DNA from: Plakobranchus ocellatus
Taxonomy: Eukaryota; Mollusca; Gastropoda; Plakobranchidae
Direction: 5' to 3'
DNA length: 22,745 nt
Assembly (NCBI GenBank): GCA_019648995.1
Contig: BLXT01004484.1
Coordinates: 331,212-353,956 of the forward strand
The stretch's first letter is position 1. Each line of letters begins with the position of its first letter. This document shows, in pieces, positions 18,348-22,745 of the stretch. Under the pieces are notes generated by a model. It did no database searches, had not been told where the DNA came from, and worked only from the letters and a program-made list of their open reading frames with translations. The position numbers were made by a program, and so were the translations under genes.

Positions 18348-20312
18348 CTGGTTAAAAAAAGGAGGCACAAAAGAAAGTTGTAAAAATTTACAATCCTCTT
18401 GGGCAATAAAGCATTAAAAAAATCAAATGTTGAAATTTTTCTCTGCCTTTACTTTACTGGCATAAATTTGAAAGATTCATGGATATTTTCATTAACTTCT
18501 TGCATTAATCTGCAAGTTTAAAAATCAAAACAAAACAAAAAAAACAACCAAAACAAAAATTAAAATACTGTGGTATAAATTACCATAAATGGATAGGTTA
18601 CTCTATAAACTTTTGAAAAAACAAAAAAATTTGACCCATAACTATTTTATCCATGTCTAGTGTTTCATGACTTAAGATGTGAAGATGCTGGGTGTTGAAA
18701 ACACTAAACAATCTTGAATTCCATTTACCATGATAAAAGATTTTTCTTTTACAAGGAAAGTTGTCTAATGAATGCACAGCTTCAAACAAACCCTAGAACC
18801 CTGAGATATCTTTTAAAACAAAATTTTGATTATCTTCTCATGTTAAAAAAAAAAAATTGTGGTCTCCTCACTTCAAAATAAGCAGCGATTCTTTTAAAAT
18901 TACAAATTACATCATAATCAAACATATGAGACTTTGGTCTTGTGAATGTTTCTCTAGAAAGGCACAGTTTTACAAAAAACAATATGGCATATTGCCACAT
19001 AAAGGCAGGTAAAAAGTCCAACTAATTCCTCTGTAGAAATAGACTATTTTCATTTATGCATAGATTTTTTAAAATCAAAAAAGAAAAGGAAGTTGTGATT
19101 TACATAAACTTCAAATAATTATCTTGTGAAATGTCACTATGAGAAGCTTGTCAGTTTACTAAAAAGTGCTTATTATAAAATCTTTTATTGTACACCAAAT
19201 CTATAAAAATAGTGCAAGTTATTTGTGATATTTATTTCAATAAGTTATACATTAATGTTATAGAAAGAAAATATTAGGCATATTTTGATTATCAGACCCA
19301 CAGAACTAACTGAGTGATCGAGAGAGGTTTATATAAATGACGTGGGATTTTTCTTGAGGCATAGAAAAAAAAAAAAACATTTGTCCTCAACATTTTTGTT
19401 ATGATCTACATCAGATCAAATTCTAATCACAACCTCAGTAACAAAACATTTTTTAAAAAACGAAAATTTAATGCTGATCAAGGAGTGAAAGAAATTTAAG
19501 TACAAAAACATTTTTCTACATTTACCATGTCTTGCATTTGATAATCTTTTGGATTTCCTTACTGCCAGAAAAAGATAGGCATACCATTCTTAACCATACA
19601 TTGTTGTAAAAATCAGGTGCTGCATTTTGTACAAATTAATTATTGAATTATATTTTTTTTTTTTTTTTTTACAATTTGTTTTCAAGAATTAAAAAAAAAA
19701 ATTATTCACTTGGTCCCTACCTATGTTGGTTTAGTGTATGACTGTATGTACTTGCTCCTAATCCAATCCTGCGAAAAAATGTGTTGTTTTTTTTTTTTCT
19801 GGAAGATTGCATGTATTATTCGTAGTACCTGAAACTTTCCCCTTATATGAGTATATATATAAAATTACATATATCACAGATTGCTAAATGTAAGTAAGTG
19901 AAGGCAAGGCTGGAGCATGAAGAAGTCTGCCAGAAAAAGCTATATCTTAGATCTTCATGACAACAATACTGTTATTTCGAGTTTTTATCCCTCATTTTCA
20001 ATAACTTCTTGCCCACTTGTTTAACACTTCTATGATTTACCCCAACAGTTTGACAATGGCATTTGGAGTTTTAACAATATTTTTTTTTATTTGATTCAGG
20101 TTGATGATAATGCAATCCAAATCAGGTGCAGTGAAATAGTTTTAAGGCAAAACATTTTTTTTCCATCTCAGTAGGGAAATGGATTTAGCATTGTGAAGTG
20201 ATAAGGCACATGGCACAGAATAACAAATAAAGCTAACTTCGTTGCAAAACTCTCATCAAACTAAGAAAAAAAAAAGGAATTTTTTTTTCAAGCTTGAAGA
20301 AAGTCTTGTAGT

Positions 20313-20498
20313 GAAAAATTCTCAACAAGCTGAAAAAACTCATGGATTTAGTCAGAGCAGAAGACAATCCCTTAAAGAAATTTCCAACAACCAAAGGAAA
20401 ACCCATGAATTCTGTCAAGTTTGAACAGCCCATTGTAGAATTTTTAACAACATAGAAAAACTTATGGATTTTGTCAGATTTGGAGACAGTTCAATGCT
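20313..20498 (+). repeat. Diverged tandem repeat, three units of about 61-64 bp
   Basis: Units begin at about 20313, 20377 and 20438. Each contains a GAA-ATT(T/C) start, AACAA, a GAAAAA(C/A) block, C(A/T)TATG or CATG(G/A)ATT, and (T/A)GTCA(G/A). A possible fourth, weaker unit precedes the first. The pattern is degenerate, and the 60-codon plus-strand frame spanning it is not convincing as a protein. Confidence 0.55.
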
Positions 20499-20680
20499 GT
20501 TTTGGTAATTTAAGGAAAAACAAATGTACAAACGCTGTGCTCCAACACCGCTTATTTAAGAATTTAAAAAAAAAAAAAAAACCCTTGAAATCTATTCATT
20601 ACAATATTTACAAAATAAAAAATCTACGTTCATCATATACTTTAAAAAAATTTCAGCTGCCATTTAAATGCCTTCTTAAA

Positions 20681-20686
20681 TTTATT
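20681..20686 (-). promoter_or_regulatory. Candidate poly(A) signal (AATAAA on minus) for the MAP3K1-like gene
   Basis: This is the first canonical AATAAA I find on the minus strand downstream of the stop at 21601, about 915 bp away. ATTAAA variants lie closer, near 21410 and 21468. In such AT-rich DNA the hexamer is common by chance, so the call is weak. Confidence 0.25.
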
Positions 20687-20952
20687 ATAGGCTAGCACAA
20701 GAGCGCAGCCTCCTTTCAATACAACACAGGAAGACTAGAGGCAAGTAAGTACAACAAAGAAAAATGTGTCTTTTGAAATAAGAAACTTAAAGAAGAAAGA
20801 TCTAATTCGAACAGCTACAAAAATAATAACAAAAAGTACTCCTAACTGAAATATTTTCTTTGTGATGTTAATGTCAAAATTGTAGATTGAGACAGTGTCA
20901 AGGTTGTTTCTGCGACAGGTATGACTTGAGATCATCAGTCCTGTGTTATTAC

Positions 20953-20995
20953 CTGCCTGCAGGGCAACATTCCAGCTGCTTAAATCTTCAGCTAC
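20953..20995 (-). other. Candidate small exon between the MAP3K1-like stop and the spacer
   Basis: On the minus strand a TTTTAG acceptor at 20996 is followed by 43 bp of more balanced composition and a good donor, GGCAG|GTAATA. In phase 0 it reads VAEDLSSWNVALQA, and the frame stays open well past the donor (to about 20735), becoming hydrophobic. I recognise no family. It could be a 3' UTR exon of the MAP3K1-like transcript, part of an unknown gene, or chance. Splice-site quality is the main support. Confidence 0.25.
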
Positions 20996-21600
20996 CTAAA
21001 AGTTAGATGGAAAATTTGGAGAACCAATGAATAAAAATTAGAGTCTAAATTTTGTTGTCAATGAGTATTTTAATTATGTACAATCCAATAGCTATTTCTA
21101 GACAGATTTAAATAATCTTTTGAGAAGCTCACAATCAAAACATGATTAAAAAAAAAAAAATAATGCGTTGGGGAGGAAGGGAATAATTATAAATAGCAAA
21201 AAAATGTTTTCATCTATATTGCCCTTAAAATTTACATCCTTATTACCAAGCATTTCTGATAGTTCAGAGAGAAAAAAATAGTCCTGTTGCAAAGCCTCTG
21301 TCGAGATATTTTGTAACAATGTGTAGTATGTCTGGCAAACAGTTTATACAAGTTATATATTAGAATTCGCTGGTGTACATGATTTCCTATTTGAAACAAT
21401 TTTGGCGTCAATTTTTTAATTATTCAAATTGTACTGTGTTAGCTTGATTCTCTGCTCTGGCATTTAAATTTTAATTGATTTTAAATAATCATGTATAAAA
21501 AAGCAAAAGCTACTATCAAAAGGAGCAATTGAATTCAAATGCCTATCTCTCAAGCCTGATTTGCAGCACCTGACTCATTTAGACAAACCACAAAAAAAAA

Positions 21601-21789
21601 TTACCGTGGCCCATTTTTACTTCGGCTACTACGAGGGGGTGGAAAGCACTGTGTAAACAATGGATGCAACAGTAGGTCCTGTGCAGATGGGCGGTCTTCA
21701 GATCTCTGTTCCAAGCAACGTAGCATCAAGTCGCGCACAGGGGGAGGAAGATTCTCCGGAATAGGGGGGGAGTCCACACTTGATGCAAT
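21601..21789 (-). CDS. MAP3K1 (MEKK1)-like kinase, C-terminal exon
   Basis: The exon encodes IASSVDSPPIPENLPPPVRD, then LMLRCLEQRSEDRPSAQDLL and LHPLFTQCFPPPRSSRSKNG, ending PR and a TAA at 21601-21603. It is kinase subdomain XI: the invariant arginine is the R of EDRPSA, followed by the A-x-(D/E)-LL-x-HP(L/V)F end typical of STE11 kinases. Human MAP3K1 has IASA...LRCLE...DRP...LLKHPVF and stops a few residues later. Here the tail is about a dozen residues longer, with PPP and a basic Arg/Ser/Lys stretch. The acceptor is CCCTATAAAG, in phase 0. The stop overlaps a possible donor (CACG|GTAATT), so a further downstream exon cannot be excluded. The kinase phosphorylates MAP2Ks of the JNK/ERK cascades in the cytoplasm. 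Confidence 0.9.
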   Translation of the reverse strand: MASSVDSPPIPENLPPPVRDLMLRCLEQRSEDRPSAQDLLLHPLFTQCFPPPRSSRSKNGPR

Positions 21790-22032
21790 CTTTATAGGGT
21801 AAAGATAATCATTTCAGTTTTACTTTCTTGAAGCACTAAGCAACGGAACAAACTGCTTAAACCCCTAACAATAAAAATATGATAATAAAGGACCTTGTTG
21901 GAGCATTACTTCTTTAGTAGTAAAAATATGTTGTTACTCAGTCAATCCCCTAAAGAGCAGTCAAGAGACATATGAAATATTTCATGAATAGATTTAATAC
22001 AATGGAAAAAAAAAGATATGTATCTCTTTTAC

Positions 22033-22164
22033 CTTAAAAATCAAAGCCAGGTGGTTAGAGATGTCAGTGGCATTCCATGGTGGCTTGGTGGTAGCCATCT
22101 CTATCATAACACAACCCACACTCCACACATCACAGGCCCGGCCATAACTTTCGCCACGCAAAAC
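22033..22164 (-). CDS. MAP3K1 (MEKK1)-like kinase, penultimate visible exon
   Basis: The exon is 132 bp, exactly 44 codons, in phase 0 at both ends. It encodes [20 protein letters not shown], then [20 protein letters not shown] and LIFK. It begins just after the APE motif expected at the end of the activation segment. Kinase subdomain IX is D-V-W-S-V-G-C, with its aspartate intact, and subdomain X follows with KPPWN. The [10 protein letters not shown] sequence across the junction with the next exon is characteristic of MAP3K1 rather than MAP3K2/3 or MAP3K5. The acceptor is TTTGACAG and the donor AAG|GTAAAAG, with a 243-bp intron to the next exon. The catalytic loop, activation loop and N-terminal PHD/RING-type and SWIM regions known from MAP3K1 must lie to the right of the window. 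Confidence 0.94.
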
Positions 22165-22745
22165 CTGTCAAATATTAGGAATGTTCATCTATTTAGTAAG
22201 GCTATTCCTGGGAAATAAAAGCTTTTAAAAAAAAAGGACATTTTATGTCTTTCCTGCAAGAAAAAGTCGGTGGGAAAAATACAAATTTTGAAACAATATG
22301 TGGTGCTCCACCAAAAATTGGCATCTCTTTTAATTCAAAGACTACAGCCAAATCTATTACTATACAAGTTTCCATCATTGCTGTTTTACTTTTAACATAC
22401 ATTGTGATTTTTTTAAATAAGGAGATGCCTTTCAATAACTTTTAATAAAAAAAAAAATAAAAAAGAACAAAGTTGAACCATTGCAGTTCATCACTGAAGG
22501 AAAGCAGAGAGTCATATTGGCTTTTTTTACTATGAAAAGGACATGATCTTTAAAGCCCTTATTTAAAAGAAAAACATGAAATTTACACTAATTTGTCTAC
22601 AGAAAAGTGGGTTGAAGATTGGTTGCACATTTGAACATTTTCTATCATTGAAAGTATCTGAATAATTTTTCTGTGAGCTTGTATTGATGAAAATTACAAT
22701 AATGCCCCTCTTTTTTTTTTTAAATTAAAAAAAAAAAAAAGAAGG
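22165..22745 (-). other. Intron of the MAP3K1-like gene, running off the right edge
   Basis: I looked on the minus strand for the preceding exon, which should end in a kinase DFG...APE segment, and did not find it. The sequence is AT-rich with long A/T runs near the right end. The 66- and 77-codon frames around 22202-22445 are on opposite strands and overlap without family similarity, so I do not call them. Confidence 0.7.

Larger units (their letters stand above)
15260..20950. other. Long AT-rich intergenic or 3' UTR region without genes
   Basis: No frame here looks like a protein. The longest (15541-15819 and 16552-16857, minus) are low-complexity, and the first includes an Asp-Leu repeat created by a TCTAGATC tract at about 15696-15712. 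The stretch at 16020-16200 is slightly less AT-rich but was not recognised. Numerous A and T runs, a 38-bp tandem duplication, an AAAT microsatellite and a 61-64 bp tandem repeat are listed separately. The right part may be 3' UTR of the MAP3K1-like gene. Confidence 0.55.

Noticed and set aside
20735..20935. 66-codon minus-strand frame with a hydrophobic stretch
   Set aside because: Hydrophobic runs of Phe/Val/Ile arise easily here. It was kept only as context for the possible small exon at 20953-20995.
22202..22445. Two overlapping 66-77 codon frames on opposite strands
   Set aside because: They are mutual antisense shadows within the kinase intron and match nothing I recognise.
1..22745. 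tRNA genes, rRNA, CRISPR arrays and bacterial-style operons
   Set aside because: No cloverleaf with A/B boxes, no rRNA-like sequence and no regularly spaced direct repeats with unique spacers were seen. The split genes indicate a eukaryote.

Overview
The window looks like animal nuclear DNA. It is very AT-rich, its genes are split by GT-AG introns, and it is full of decayed non-LTR retrotransposons, short inverted-repeat elements and homopolymer runs. The retroelement families and the frequent overlapping TCTAGATCTAGA tracts resemble mollusc DNA, most likely a pulmonate gastropod. That assignment is inference from memory, not from a search.

Two genes are supported, both on the minus strand and both cut by the window edges. 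On the right is the 3' end of a MAP3K1 (MEKK1)-like kinase, with two exons at 22033-22164 and 21601-21789 and a candidate stop at 21601. On the left is the 5' part of a peptidase M3 gene of the neurolysin/thimet oligopeptidase type. Its four exons (8454-8603 or further upstream, 4362-4501, 3395-3513 and 1930-2061) join in consistent phase and cover the N-terminal helical part. The HExxH zinc site lies in exons beyond the left edge. A basic open reading frame lies in frame directly upstream of the conserved start (8604-8915) and could encode a mitochondrial targeting extension.

The roughly 12.7 kb between the genes and the first peptidase intron hold most of the mobile DNA. One retrotransposon family is present twice in opposite orientation: 4660-6350 (minus, inside the first intron) and 9930-11420 (plus, upstream). 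A different plus-strand reverse transcriptase relic lies at 11680-12330 and another minus-strand one at 14200-15150. A pogo/Tigger-like non-autonomous element with a TA duplication lies at 7233-8073. A 202-bp terminal-inverted-repeat element with a perfect 5-bp duplication lies at 13345-13546, with a decayed relative at 11452-11576. An unrelated long inverted repeat lies at 13687-13922. Several small local duplications are also described.

From about 15.3 to 20.9 kb the sequence is AT-rich, with no gene I can support. No tRNA, rRNA or CRISPR array was recognised. I see no sequence basis for a functional link between the two genes. I did not find a convincing novel system. The most worthwhile leads are the peptidase N-terminal extension, the inverted retroelement pair flanking its first coding exon, and a clustered TGTGTGTCAT motif in its last visible intron.
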